A stretch of 21,950 nt of DNA from the NCBI GenBank assembly GCA_002506425.1, contig DAXO01000043.1, positions 13,299 through 35,248 on the forward strand, in the 5' to 3' direction. This stretch comes from Methanomassiliicoccaceae archaeon UBA480. GTDB lineage: Archaea > Thermoplasmatota > Thermoplasmata > Methanomassiliicoccales > Methanomethylophilaceae. Positions 1-7,742 of the stretch are shown here, piece by piece; the stretch's first letter is position 1; each line of letters starts with the position of its first letter. Position numbers and translations under genes: made by a program. Below the pieces are notes generated by a model. The model searched no databases. It was not told the DNA's origin and was given only the letters and a program-made list of their open reading frames with translations.

Positions 1-22
1 TTGTACGGTTATAACCGTACAA
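1..22. promoter_or_regulatory. Perfect 22-bp palindrome, possible operator
   Basis: The first 22 bases are a perfect palindrome with no spacer: the 11-nt arm TTGTACGGTTA is followed directly by its reverse complement. The centre contains TTATAA, which resembles an archaeal TATA box. It lies 117 bp beyond the stop of cbf5, the last gene of the operon, so it probably belongs to whatever lies left of the window. A dimeric repressor site over a TATA box is the most natural reading. A cruciform or transcription-stop hairpin is possible but less likely, because a loop-free hairpin is unusual. A degenerate copy of one arm (8 of 11 bases) sits at 42-52. I see no gene in 23-139. Confidence 0.5.
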
Positions 23-139
23 AAGTATCGTATTTCAGAATATGACCGTTTATAGAATCTGAAAATCAAGACTTGCGAAGCTCGTATGCTTCTGCCTGAA
101 TGCGATCAATCCGAAACGGAATGAGGCACTGGCACCGTG

Positions 140-1144
140 TCAGAAGACGAACTCCGGCTCCTCGTCAGAATCGAGATCCGTGGAGTAATGCCACATGCGC
201 GGATAATGCCCGCGATCCATGAGGATCCTCTTCGTCTCCACCGCGACACCCGACTTGGCAGCCATGACCTTCTCGGTGGACATCGCCATGCGTCCGAGGC
301 CTATGAGCTCTCCGCGGGCGGTCATCATCGCCACGAGCGCATTCTTCCTGATGTCGACGTCTAGCATATGGACGCCCTTCACCGCCAGGCTGGCGCCGTG
401 GCAGACTGCATCGACCGCGGTCGCCTTGACAACGACCTTCGGCAGAGGCTCCACGAGAGCCTCGAGCGGGATTATCATGTCGCGGAGATACTCGGGGTGT
501 CCGTACTGCTGCCAGAAGACGTAAGCATCCCTGATCTCCTGAAGCGTATGCGCCCTGTCCTCCGTCATGCGGCCGGAACGGGTCCTGCGGAGCTCCGTCA
601 TGCTGGCTCCGCATCCCAGAACATCGCCGACATCCACGCACAGAGTGCGTATGTATGTTCCCGCATCGCAGGAAACGCGGAACAGGACATCGCGGCCGGA
701 GATCTCGAGGACCTCCAGCTCCTTTATCCTCCTGATCCTGAGCTGCCTCTTCACGGCCGAACGGACCGGAGGAAGCTGGTATATCCTGCCGACGAAGCGG
801 GACAGGACCTCTCTGATTCTCTCCTCGGAACGGTCGGCGTGGAGCCTCATCAGACAGACGTACTCCTTGTCGGAAGAAAGAACGACATCGGTCAGACGGA
901 CAGCTTTCCCGAGTGTAACGGGAAGAACCCCGCTCACATAAGGATCCAGAGTGCCGCCGTGCCCGGCCTTGTCCATGCAGAGCGCATCGCGGACCCAGGC
1001 GGAGGCCTGGTGCGATGTGGGTCCTGCAGGTTTATCGAGAATTATTATGCCGCCGCGGAGGAGCTCCCCCACGGTGCGGTCCGAAGGCCTCTTGCCCCAC
1101 TTGTCCGGAATCGCGTCGGGATCCTTAACTGCCATAGCGGGCAT
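140..1144 (-). CDS. cbf5: tRNA/rRNA pseudouridine synthase Cbf5 (TruB family)
   Basis: This is the catalytic subunit of archaeal H/ACA ribonucleoproteins. It isomerises uridine to pseudouridine in rRNA and can also make tRNA Psi55. The 334-aa length fits archaeal Cbf5. The TruB-type catalytic motif GHGGTLDP is at residues 61-68 with catalytic Asp67. The LDKPAGPTSH motif is at 36-45, the AGTYIRTLC segment follows in the catalytic core, and a PUA RNA-binding domain occupies roughly residues 235-310. The chosen ATG at 1144 has a GGAGG site about 6 nt upstream, inside the end of cmk, so the two genes overlap by 20 nt. A second ATG at 1135 is possible. It is the last gene of the ribosomal protein operon. 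In many other archaea ribosomal genes L34e and L14e lie between cmk and cbf5; both are missing here. Confidence 0.95.
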   Translation of the reverse strand: MPAMAVKDPDAIPDKWGKRPSDRTVGELLRGGIIILDKPAGPTSHQASAWVRDALCMDKAGHGGTLDPYVSGVLPVTLGKAVRLTDVVLSSDKEYVCLMRLHADRSEERIREVLSRFVGRIYQLPPVRSAVKRQLRIRRIKELEVLEISGRDVLFRVSCDAGTYIRTLCVDVGDVLGCGASMTELRRTRSGRMTEDRAHTLQEIRDAYVFWQQYGHPEYLRDMIIPLEALVEPLPKVVVKATAVDAVCHGASLAVKGVHMLDVDIRKNALVAMMTARGELIGLGRMAMSTEKVMAAKSGVAVETKRILMDRGHYPRMWHYSTDLDSDEEPEFVF

Positions 1145-1664
1145 GCACGCCCTCCAGGATCTTCTCGAGGACCTCGTCGGGAGTCATGTGGTCCGTATTG
1201 AGAACGAGATCGTAGACGCTGAGGTCGTTGATGTCGATGTTGTACCACTGCATGTAGCGCTTGGCTTCGGACCTCTGCCTGTCGATGGTGGCGGCGGTAG
1301 CCTCCTCGAGGGACTCGCCTTCGCGGAGACCGACCCTCTCCATGCGTATCTCGGGGCTGGCATCGATATGGACCTTGAAGGCATCGATGCCGTTGCGGAC
1401 CAGCATGTAGGCTGAGAGACGCGACTCGAGAATGAGGTCGTTGTGCGTCCTCGCCATCTGCAGGATCCTGTCGTCGATCATATTGTCGATGGAGGGATCC
1501 TGCTCGGCGATAGCGCCGAGCTGGGAAAGGGTAAGGTGTTTCTCTGCAGCCAACTCGCGGAATATCCTTCCGAAGACTACGGCCTCGAGGCCCAGGGTCT
1601 CGGAGAGCTTGGTGCAAGCGGTCGTCTTCCCAGATCCGGGGGGACCGCTGATGGTTATTCTCAT
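1125..1664 (-). CDS. cmk: Cytidylate kinase (archaeal type)
   Basis: The enzyme phosphorylates CMP and dCMP with ATP, supplying CDP and dCDP in the cytoplasm. The 179-aa protein begins almost directly with the P-loop GPPGSGKTT (residues 7-15), as in archaeal Cmk. Next comes an NMP-binding region with FGRIFRELA, then DxxIDxxI-like and arginine-rich LID segments (for example DRQRSEAKRY). The start codon overlaps the stop of the EMC3-like gene as ATGA at 1664-1661, pointing to coupled translation. It ends in TAA, one of only three such stops in the window. A position between the membrane-insertase gene and cbf5 is typical of archaeal ribosomal operons. Adenylate kinase is the nearest alternative, but the length and the neighbours favour Cmk. 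Confidence 0.9.
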   Translation of the reverse strand: MRITISGPPGSGKTTACTKLSETLGLEAVVFGRIFRELAAEKHLTLSQLGAIAEQDPSIDNMIDDRILQMARTHNDLILESRLSAYMLVRNGIDAFKVHIDASPEIRMERVGLREGESLEEATAATIDRQRSEAKRYMQWYNIDINDLSVYDLVLNTDHMTPDEVLEKILEGVHARYGS

Positions 1665-2392
1665 TCGATCTCAGCCTTCTTTGCCTCGGAATCCAGCTTC
1701 TTGAGGTCCTTCTTCAGGAAGATGAATCTGATCAGGCGGTTCTCGATCTGTCCTATCGGCAGGCTCACCATGGTGTAGATGACGATCCATGAGGGCATGA
1801 ACCCGAGCAGCATCGTGTTCAGGTCGTAGCCCTGAGACCACGGGATGTTGACGACGGGGATGTTCTCCGCGTCGAAATACTGTCCCGTGACCCCGTTGAA
1901 GTCCCCCACCAGCAGGAAGTACCATACCCAGGCGTACATCGGCAGCAGGAAGATCATGGTTATGGGCATGGTCTTCATCTGCTGGGTGCTCGCCTCCATG
2001 GACATCGCCATGATCTGGGGCTGCATCTCCTGGAGCTTCTTCATCTTGAACAGATTGTTCTCGATCCTAGCTTGGCGGAACTCCTTGTTGAAGTCGCTCT
2101 GGATCTGCTGGTTCCTCGCCATCTTTATCGGGTCGGTCATCAGGCTCCTGACGATCGTGCTGATCGTGATCATGATGAGACCTGCGATCACGAGCGTCAG
2201 GACCGGGTACTTCCCGTCGAACGCGATGACGTTGAACACGACGTCCAGCGCCTGCCCGATCTGGGCCCTGAACATCATGACTACCATCATGATGACCAGG
2301 ACCATCATCATGCCGACCATCGTCTTGGACGACATCGGCGGGGCCTGCTGCTGGGCCTGCTGCATGCTCTGGGGACTTCCGGGGTTCGGCAT
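1661..2392 (-). CDS. EMC3/TMCO1-type membrane insertase (DUF106, Oxa1 superfamily)
   Basis: This is a 243-aa membrane protein of the archaeal DUF106 family, a distant relative of YidC, Oxa1, Get1, EMC3 and TMCO1. Such proteins insert or chaperone membrane helices alongside SecY. A methionine- and glutamine-rich N-terminus leads to a hydrophobic helix at about 24-40 and a second at 63-83. A charged coiled-coil-like cytosolic stretch with many Lys, Arg, Gln and Glu spans about 85-138. Two more helices follow at about 143-163 and 193-214, with a basic C-terminal tail. This layout (helix, hairpin coil, helices) matches the family. It starts 4 nt after the secY stop, consistent with co-production with the translocon. 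In many archaea adenylate kinase sits between these two genes; it is not here. Confidence 0.88.
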   Translation of the reverse strand: MPNPGSPQSMQQAQQQAPPMSSKTMVGMMMVLVIMMVVMMFRAQIGQALDVVFNVIAFDGKYPVLTLVIAGLIMITISTIVRSLMTDPIKMARNQQIQSDFNKEFRQARIENNLFKMKKLQEMQPQIMAMSMEASTQQMKTMPITMIFLLPMYAWVWYFLLVGDFNGVTGQYFDAENIPVVNIPWSQGYDLNTMLLGFMPSWIVIYTMVSLPIGQIENRLIRFIFLKKDLKKLDSEAKKAEIE

Positions 2393-2396
2393 CCGC

Positions 2397-3935
2397 TCAC
2401 TCTCCGTTTCCGAAGAATCCGCGCATCACCGGGTTCATCTCCATCATCTGCTCACGGCCGATGGCCTCGTACAGATGGATGATGATACCCACGGTCAGCA
2501 GCACTCCGGTACCGCTCGCGTTTCCGGTGGTTCCCACCATGTCCGCGCATGCGGCGAGGGCTCCGACCATCGCTCCCGAGAGGATCGTGATGGTGGGGAT
2601 GTACCTCTCCAGCACCCTCTTGAGGACACGGGGGTCGCGCCTGAATCCGGGGATCTGCATACCGCTGCGCTGGATCTGGTTCGCCACGGACTCCGGACCG
2701 AGATTTGTGGTCTCGACCCAGAACTTGGCGAACATGATGGATCCCATGACCATCACAGTGAAGTAGATGGCCATGTGCGCCAGATTCTGCACCGCATTGT
2801 GACCGTTCCCGTACTGCGTCGGATCGAGGATCGGCATGAGCCAGGTGTTCAACCCCGTGGGGGCGGACAGGTACCATGCCAGACCTCCGGCGGCCGTCGT
2901 GGAGCCCTCCTCGAAGTATCCCAGGCTGGCGTTTCCGCCGAGCAGGGGGATGCTGCTGAGGAAGCCGTTGCTGTAGAACAGCAGAGCTACCATGCTCACG
3001 ATGGCAAGCAGCGAGGACATCAGGATGACCGGGATGTTGCTCGCGTACATCAGCTTGATCGGGTAGCGACCCCTGGCTCCCCTGGCATTGCCGTGGGAGA
3101 GAGGCAGCTCGATACGGGACGACTCAAGATACGCCACCACGAAGAAGATCACGATGGTTCCGACCAGCGCGATCACAGGATTCGCGTTGTTCAGGAACAC
3201 CTGTTCGTAACCTCCCGAGGCCCACTGCTCCGGACTGGCGTTGAACACGTAGTACAGCGCCATCGGGATCGTACCCGCAGGGGGATTGCTCAGGCTCATG
3301 TCCTTCGCCATATCGACTGCGTTCCAGTTCAGCGCTCCGGTGAACAGCGCCTGCGCCACACCGGCCGCGATGAACAGCGATATTCCGCTGCCGATACCCC
3401 ATTTGGATACGACCTCGTCCATCATGAAGAGGATGTAGGACCCGGCGAAGAGCTGCAGTATGATCAGCAGCTTCGCTCCGGCGGATCCGAAGAGGTCCTC
3501 TGCGCCCGAGGAGGGCACCAGGTATCCGAATACCTGGGGCGCCGCCTCGAACAGGATCATGACGATGACGAGCAGCTTGAGGACGGACTGATAGCAGGCC
3601 TTGTCCTCGCGCTTGGTCAGGTCGAGTTTGATGATCTTTGCACCGACGAACAACTGCATTATGATTGATGCAGTGACGATCGGCCCGATGCCGAGTTGCA
3701 GTATGGAACCGGAAGCTCCCGCCATGATGGTCCTATACTGAGCGAATATGTCCAGCGACTTGGACTCATCCAAGCCGTACAGGTACACATTGGTCATCAC
3801 GAAGTAGAGGACCAATATGATGATTACCCACATCATCTTGGTCCTGAAGTGCACGTGGCCTTCAGGACGTTTGACGGAGGGCAGCCTGTCGCTCAAGGGC
3901 TTTACCTTGTACAACAGGCTAGGTGTCTCTTCCAT
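2397..3935 (-). CDS. secY: Protein translocase subunit SecY (Sec61 alpha)
   Basis: SecY is the central channel of the Sec translocon, moving proteins across or into the cytoplasmic membrane. The 512-aa product has about ten hydrophobic helices. The N-terminal amphipathic region (residues 1-35) ends in HFRTKMMW before helix 1. The plug region follows with Gly/Ser-rich GASGSILQLGIGPIVTA-like sequence, typical of SecY. It is longer than many archaeal SecY proteins; the extra length appears to be in an external loop between residues 310 and 380, rich in Gly, Ser and Tyr (for example SSIPLLGGNASLGYFEEG). The gene follows rpl15 after 26 nt, the widest gap in the operon, with a GGAGTG site in front of the ATG at 3935. 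Confidence 0.97.
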   Translation of the reverse strand: MEETPSLLYKVKPLSDRLPSVKRPEGHVHFRTKMMWVIIILVLYFVMTNVYLYGLDESKSLDIFAQYRTIMAGASGSILQLGIGPIVTASIIMQLFVGAKIIKLDLTKREDKACYQSVLKLLVIVMILFEAAPQVFGYLVPSSGAEDLFGSAGAKLLIILQLFAGSYILFMMDEVVSKWGIGSGISLFIAAGVAQALFTGALNWNAVDMAKDMSLSNPPAGTIPMALYYVFNASPEQWASGGYEQVFLNNANPVIALVGTIVIFFVVAYLESSRIELPLSHGNARGARGRYPIKLMYASNIPVILMSSLLAIVSMVALLFYSNGFLSSIPLLGGNASLGYFEEGSTTAAGGLAWYLSAPTGLNTWLMPILDPTQYGNGHNAVQNLAHMAIYFTVMVMGSIMFAKFWVETTNLGPESVANQIQRSGMQIPGFRRDPRVLKRVLERYIPTITILSGAMVGALAACADMVGTTGNASGTGVLLTVGIIIHLYEAIGREQMMEMNPVMRGFFGNGE

Positions 3936-3961
3936 CCCTATCTACACTCCCGACAGTTATC

Positions 3962-4399
3962 TCACTCTTCGGCCGAGGCTTCGGCGACCGCTCCGCCGGC
4001 GGCGGCGATCTTCTCGCGGGCCTTCTCGGACGCCTCGGCGACCGTGACGTTCACCGCGATTGCGATACTGCCGTTGCCCAGGAGCTTGTCTATGCCGGCA
4101 TCGGAGAGGTTCACCGCGTAGGCGTCCCCCTCCTTCTTGGCGAAGCCCATCGAGACGAACCTCTCGATCTGCTCCGACAGCTCGCCGACGTTGATGGTGC
4201 GGTTGGCCGTCACCATGCACTGGGGCCTCTTGAAGCCGTGGCGGCCGTAGTGGTCGCGGTCGAACTTGAGCATACCGATCTTGCCGGTCTTGCCCAGTCC
4301 GGCCTGTCCGTGACCGCCGATGATACCGGCTCCACGGCCGGATTTCTTTCCGCGTCCGTGGGTCCTGTATCCCCTGAACTTCTTGGTTCTGCTAGGCAT
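3962..4399 (-). CDS. rpl15: Large subunit ribosomal protein L15 (uL15)
   Basis: uL15 is a late-assembling large-subunit protein. The 145-aa product starts MPSRTKKFRGYRTHGRGKK and has the glycine- and basic-rich N-terminal extension (GRGAGIIGGHGQAGLGKTGK) that threads into 23S rRNA, then a globular domain. It ends in an alanine- and glutamate-rich tail. I chose the ATG at 4399 because GAGGTG lies 6 nt upstream. The in-frame GTG at 4408 is part of that ribosome-binding site and would give three extra residues (MRR). It lies between rpl30 and secY, the conserved archaeal spc order. Confidence 0.96.
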   Translation of the reverse strand: MPSRTKKFRGYRTHGRGKKSGRGAGIIGGHGQAGLGKTGKIGMLKFDRDHYGRHGFKRPQCMVTANRTINVGELSEQIERFVSMGFAKKEGDAYAVNLSDAGIDKLLGNGSIAIAVNVTVAEASEKAREKIAAAGGAVAEASAEE

Positions 4400-4409
4400 T
4401 CTTCGCACC

Positions 4410-4874
4410 TCACAGCATCCTGTTGATGAGGTCGTTGATCTTGGCTCCCCTGTATCCGAGCGCTCCGCCGTTCTGGAACGAGCGCTTGTTGCCCTCGTAT
4501 CCCTTCACGGGCGGGTGCAGGCGGAAGACAGGCTTGGCGCCGTCGACGTCCTTCATCCTGTAGTCGTTCTCGATGATCGCCTTTGCCATGTCGTCCACGG
4601 TGGCGAACTCGGACTTGTCCTTGAGGTAGTCGTCGGTGACGGCCGCGTCGCCGGCGATGCGTCCGCGAGCGCGGATCATTGCGGCGAGGGTGGCCTGGTC
4701 GACCTCTCCCCAGGTGACGTAGTCCTTTGCCTTCTGCAGCATTCCCTTGATGGAGTCGGTCTCGGGGACGACCACGGCGTGGTTGACCCTGTTGAGGCCG
4801 AGGAGGTCCATGGTGTGCTCGATGTCCCTGTTGACATCGGGTATACCGCGGACGCGGATGACGACGTATGCCAT
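4410..4874 (-). CDS. rpl30: Large subunit ribosomal protein L30 (uL30)
   Basis: The 154-aa product is an archaeal/eukaryotic-type uL30, longer than the roughly 60-aa bacterial form. It begins MAYVVIRVRGIPDVNRDIEHT, the typical ferredoxin-like L30 core (residues 1-60, with LGLNRVNHAVVV at 25-36). The long C-terminal extension includes LHPPVKGYEG and an SFQNGGALGYRG-like end shared with eukaryotic L7. The ATG at 4874 was chosen from this N-terminus; it is 2 nt after the S5 stop, with a GGAGTG-like site at the 3' end of rps5. Confidence 0.96.
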   Translation of the reverse strand: MAYVVIRVRGIPDVNRDIEHTMDLLGLNRVNHAVVVPETDSIKGMLQKAKDYVTWGEVDQATLAAMIRARGRIAGDAAVTDDYLKDKSEFATVDDMAKAIIENDYRMKDVDGAKPVFRLHPPVKGYEGNKRSFQNGGALGYRGAKINDLINRML

Positions 4875-4876
4875 CT

Positions 4877-5554
4877 TCACTCCTCCTGCTGCTCGGTGCT
4901 CTCGGCGTAGCTCACGCCGATGGGCCCGGAGACGATGTTCAGCGTCTTGGCCTGCTCGTCGGTGACCCTCATGCGGGAGGTCATCCTGAGAGCGTCGAAG
5001 GTGGCCATGGCGTAGTTGACCTTGGTCTTGGTGTTGCCTCTCGCGAAGCCCCACGCATCGTTGACGCCGGCAAGGGTCAGAAGGCTCTTGGCGACGTCTC
5101 CGACGGCCAGGGACACTCCCCTGGGTGCGGGCTTGAGCGAGACGGTGACGGAACCGGAGGTTCCGACGACCTCGAAAGGCAGGCTGTGAGCCTGTCCGCA
5201 GCCGCACTGCCAGGAGCCGCAGCCCCTCTTGATCTCGATCATGTTCAGCTTGGCGTTGTCGATCGCCTTCTTGATGGAAGGTCCGACCTCCTTGCCCTTG
5301 GCCCTGCCGATTCCGATGAACCCGTCGCCGTTTCCGACGATGCAGGTGACAGCGAACCTGACCCTCCTTCCGGAGTCGGTCATCCTCTGGACCATGTTGA
5401 GGTCGATGACCTCGTCTTTCAGGTCCGGGAGGAGGATGTCCACGATCTCGGGCTCGCGCAGGGGCAGCTTGGTGGCCAGGGCGTCGCTCATGGTGGTGAT
5501 CTCGCCGTTGAGGACCATCTGTCCCAGCCTTGTCTTGGGAACCCAGTCTGCCAT
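4877..5554 (-). CDS. rps5: Small subunit ribosomal protein S5 (uS5)
   Basis: uS5 contributes to decoding accuracy and lies near the mRNA entry path of the 30S subunit. The 225-aa product has the S5 double-stranded-RNA-binding domain (about residues 50-115; VGNGDGFIGIGRAKGKEV at 73-90) and the S5 C-terminal domain (about 125-200; GVNDAWGFARGNTKTKVNY). A cysteine cluster RGCGSWQCGCG (Cys112, 117, 119) joins them, a typical archaeal/eukaryotic feature. The start at 5554 lies 1 nt after the L18 stop, with GGAGG-like sequence inside the end of rpl18. Longer in-frame extensions upstream overlap rpl18 and were rejected. Confidence 0.96.
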   Translation of the reverse strand: MADWVPKTRLGQMVLNGEITTMSDALATKLPLREPEIVDILLPDLKDEVIDLNMVQRMTDSGRRVRFAVTCIVGNGDGFIGIGRAKGKEVGPSIKKAIDNAKLNMIEIKRGCGSWQCGCGQAHSLPFEVVGTSGSVTVSLKPAPRGVSLAVGDVAKSLLTLAGVNDAWGFARGNTKTKVNYAMATFDALRMTSRMRVTDEQAKTLNIVSGPIGVSYAESTEQQEE

Positions 5555-5555
5555 T

Positions 5556-6056
5556 TTACTCAGCCTCCATCTTCTCTTTGAGGCTGTTGATCTCAGCCTC
5601 GATTCCTTCGTCGATGTGCTTTCCGGCGAGCCTCTCCTCATCGGGGAGGACGTCCTCTCCGTGGGGGACCTCGAGTCCGGCATCGCACATTCCGGCAACG
5701 GTGGCGAAGAGAACGCCGCCGTGCTGGACCTTCTGCATTCCGATATCGAGCACAGCGTACTCGATTCCGGCCTTCAGGGCCCTCTTGCCTGCGAGGTACC
5801 CGACGAGGTACGCCGCGGGGATGGACGAGCAGGAGCGGGTCCATCCCATGCCGGCAAGCTCTTTGGTGCTTGCGGCGACGAGGATCTTGTCGCCCTCCAT
5901 TCCGAACTCTCCGAACTGGATGGTGACGTTCTTGTTGGACCTCCTGACTATGGCCCTTGCCTCGTGGCTCGAGAGCAGCTTCTTGCGGGCATAGTAGTTG
6001 GTGCGCTCCTCTCTCCTCCTGCGGAACGCTACGTTGTATCTAGGACCGTTTGCCAT
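5556..6056 (-). CDS. rpl18: Large subunit ribosomal protein L18 (uL18)
   Basis: uL18 binds 5S rRNA and, with L5, forms the central protuberance. The 166-aa product begins MANGPRYNVAFRRRREERTNY, the archaeal L18/eukaryotic L5-like N-terminus. It continues with the 5S-binding fold (RNKNVTIQFGEFG-like strand region; LAGMGWTRSCSSIPAAYLVG near the middle). It ends in a charged helix. The start overlaps the L19e stop by one base (TGATG at 6058-6054). The gene ends in TAA, unlike most of its neighbours. It is longer than bacterial L18 (about 120 aa), as expected for archaea. Confidence 0.95.
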   Translation of the reverse strand: MANGPRYNVAFRRRREERTNYYARKKLLSSHEARAIVRRSNKNVTIQFGEFGMEGDKILVAASTKELAGMGWTRSCSSIPAAYLVGYLAGKRALKAGIEYAVLDIGMQKVQHGGVLFATVAGMCDAGLEVPHGEDVLPDEERLAGKHIDEGIEAEINSLKEKMEAE

Positions 6057-6517
6057 CAGTTCTCCTCCTCCTTGAGGTGGCCGGCAGCGACCATGTGCTG
6101 CTTCAGGTGCCTGCGGGACTTGAAGATGCCTCCCTTGGCCTTCCTGTAGTACAGCCTGTAGACTGCGGGCGTGATCTTGCCGTCGGCCCTGAGGGTCTTC
6201 AGCTCGTCGCGGATGGGCCTGATGGTGGCCATCCAGCGCTCCTTGTCGCGGACGCGGGCGTTGGCGGTTCCCTTCCTGGATCCGGGGCCCTTCCTCTTTC
6301 CGCTGGCCTTCTGGCCGGCGGCGTACCTTATCCTGGCCTTGGACGTGCCGTTCTTCGGCTTCGCCTTGATCAGGCCGGATGCGATGGCGGTGCGGATGTC
6401 TGCGCGGGTGATGCAGTCCTCGACCTCGTCGAGGCGGTCGGGGTTCATCCAGACCCTGTTCTGCCCGCACTTGAGCACCTCTGCGGCCATCCTTCTCTGG
6501 TTGGTAAGATCGGCCAT
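6056..6517 (-). CDS. rpl19e: Large subunit ribosomal protein L19e (eL19)
   Basis: eL19 occurs only in archaea and eukaryotes and contacts the small subunit through inter-subunit bridges. The 153-aa product begins MADLTNQRRMAAEVLKCG and continues with the helical core (NRVWMNPDRLDEVEDCITRADIR). Then comes the strongly basic segment GKRKGPGSRKGTANAR and a C-terminal region with WMATIRPIRDELKTLRADGK, all characteristic. It starts 2 nt after the L32e stop, with a long in-frame extension upstream that merely shadows rpl32e. Placement between rpl32e and rpl18 is the conserved archaeal order. Confidence 0.96.
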   Translation of the reverse strand: MADLTNQRRMAAEVLKCGQNRVWMNPDRLDEVEDCITRADIRTAIASGLIKAKPKNGTSKARIRYAAGQKASGKRKGPGSRKGTANARVRDKERWMATIRPIRDELKTLRADGKITPAVYRLYYRKAKGGIFKSRRHLKQHMVAAGHLKEEEN

Positions 6518-6519
6518 GC

Positions 6520-7185
6520 TCACACCATCCTGTTGAGGACCCTGATTCCGAGCTCGTCCGCCCTGTCCTCGATGGCGACCCTCTTCTTCGTTCCGACGGT
6601 TCCGCCGATGCGGACCGCCTGCTTCTTGGGATCGATGTTCTCGAGTCCCTCGACGTTGTAGACGAGGACCTCCTCGAATCCGGACGGGTGGAGTCCCCTG
6701 ACCTCTGCGGGTCCGCGGTATCCGACCTCGACCATGGGCGGGCGCCTCTTGAGGCCCCTCTTCATCTTCGAGTGGATTCCCTTGGGCTTCCTCCAGTTCT
6801 CTCCGAGCTTGGAGTATCTGAACCACTCCTGCCTCTTGAAGGCGGGCCTCCTTCCGGAGATCATCGCCCTCTTGGCGAGCGCGTCGGCGGTGCAGTCGCT
6901 GAGCTCGGGCTTGAGCTTGACGACGTAGGCTCCCTCTGCGGCCTCGACGACCTCGGACTTCTCCTCGGCCTCGGCCTTCGGCGCCTCTGCGCCGGCGAGG
7001 GCCTCCTTCCACGCGTTGACGGTCTTGGGACCGACGCCGGAGCAGGTCTTGATGACGGTCTTGAGCTTCTCGTCATCGTTGAGGGCCTCCTTGAGCTCGG
7101 CCACGTTGCTGATGCCGACGGCCTTAAGCTCCTCGACGTTCTTCTCGCTGAGGCCTTTCAGGTCGGTAAGATTCTTGACTGTCAT
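6520..7185 (-). CDS. rpl32e: Large subunit ribosomal protein L32e (eL32) with N-terminal helix-hairpin-helix region
   Basis: eL32 occurs in archaea and eukaryotes. The 221-aa product is longer than the usual 130-aa core. Residues 1-65 look like a helix-hairpin-helix pair: LTDLKGLSEKNVEELKAVGI near the start and CSGVGPKTVNAWKEAL at about 48-63. An Ala/Glu-rich linker (about 65-85) leads to the L32e domain from about residue 95, with RPAFKRQEWFRYSKLGENWRK and HPSGFEEVLVYN. Haloarchaeal L32e proteins are known to carry a similar N-terminal extension. The ATG overlaps the L6 stop as ATGA (7185-7182). Confidence 0.95.
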   Translation of the reverse strand: MTVKNLTDLKGLSEKNVEELKAVGISNVAELKEALNDDEKLKTVIKTCSGVGPKTVNAWKEALAGAEAPKAEAEEKSEVVEAAEGAYVVKLKPELSDCTADALAKRAMISGRRPAFKRQEWFRYSKLGENWRKPKGIHSKMKRGLKRRPPMVEVGYRGPAEVRGLHPSGFEEVLVYNVEGLENIDPKKQAVRIGGTVGTKKRVAIEDRADELGIRVLNRMV

Positions 7186-7733
7186 TCTTTCACCTTGTGG
7201 GACTTCTGGACGATGTAGATTCCGTCCTGGAACGTTCTCTTGTCGAATCCCAGCCTGGAGGTGGCCCTCTCGAGGTTCGCGGCGGTCTGGCCGCAGGCCT
7301 CGATGTCGATGCCCTCGACGGTAACATCCTGGCCGCTGATCTTGACGGTGCAGCCCCTGACGATGTTAGCGAAGCGGGGGGCGTGGCCTCCCATGTAGTT
7401 GTTGATCTCGACGCGGTCTCCCTTCACTGCGACTTTCATCGGGAAGTGGGAGAATACGATCTTGAGGTGGTAGGTGTAACCCTGGGTCACGCCGTGGATC
7501 ATGTTCCTGATGTGCGCGACATAGGTTCCGACCATAGCCTTGTCCTTGATCCTGGGGTACTCGCAGCTGACGCTGACTCCCTCCCCGGCGACTGCCACGT
7601 CGATTCCAGGGTGCGCGAAGTTTCTGCTAAGTTCTCCCTTGGGGCCCTTGACGGTCAGGACGGCTCCGTCCTGGGACACCGTCACGCCGCTGGGTATAGC
7701 GATGGTGCTTTCGATTTTCCCTGCGATTGTCAT
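7182..7733 (-). CDS. rpl6: Large subunit ribosomal protein L6 (uL6)
   Basis: uL6 binds near the sarcin-ricin loop of 23S rRNA. The 183-aa product has the two repeated L6 domains, the first about residues 10-85 (VTVKGPKGELSRNF-like start, as LTVKGPKGELSRNF). The second spans about 90-175 and contains FSHFPMKVAVKGDRVEINNYMGG. It ends with the RTFQDGIYIV motif common to archaeal L6/eukaryotic L9. The start at 7733 lies 9 nt after the S8 stop with GAGGA upstream. It overlaps rpl32e by 4 nt at its end. Confidence 0.96.
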   Translation of the reverse strand: MTIAGKIESTIAIPSGVTVSQDGAVLTVKGPKGELSRNFAHPGIDVAVAGEGVSVSCEYPRIKDKAMVGTYVAHIRNMIHGVTQGYTYHLKIVFSHFPMKVAVKGDRVEINNYMGGHAPRFANIVRGCTVKISGQDVTVEGIDIEACGQTAANLERATSRLGFDKRTFQDGIYIVQKSHKVKE

Positions 7734-7742
7734 TCTTATTCC

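Noticed and set aside
1845..3668. 607-codon open frame on the plus strand opposite the EMC3-like gene and secY
   Set aside because: It is the mirror of two confident genes; its product is rich in His, Gly, Arg and Asp with no known domain. Long antisense frames are expected from the GC-rich codon bias.
3936..3961. Possible internal promoter before secY
   Set aside because: The 26-nt gap is the largest in the operon but has no TATA-like box at a suitable distance.
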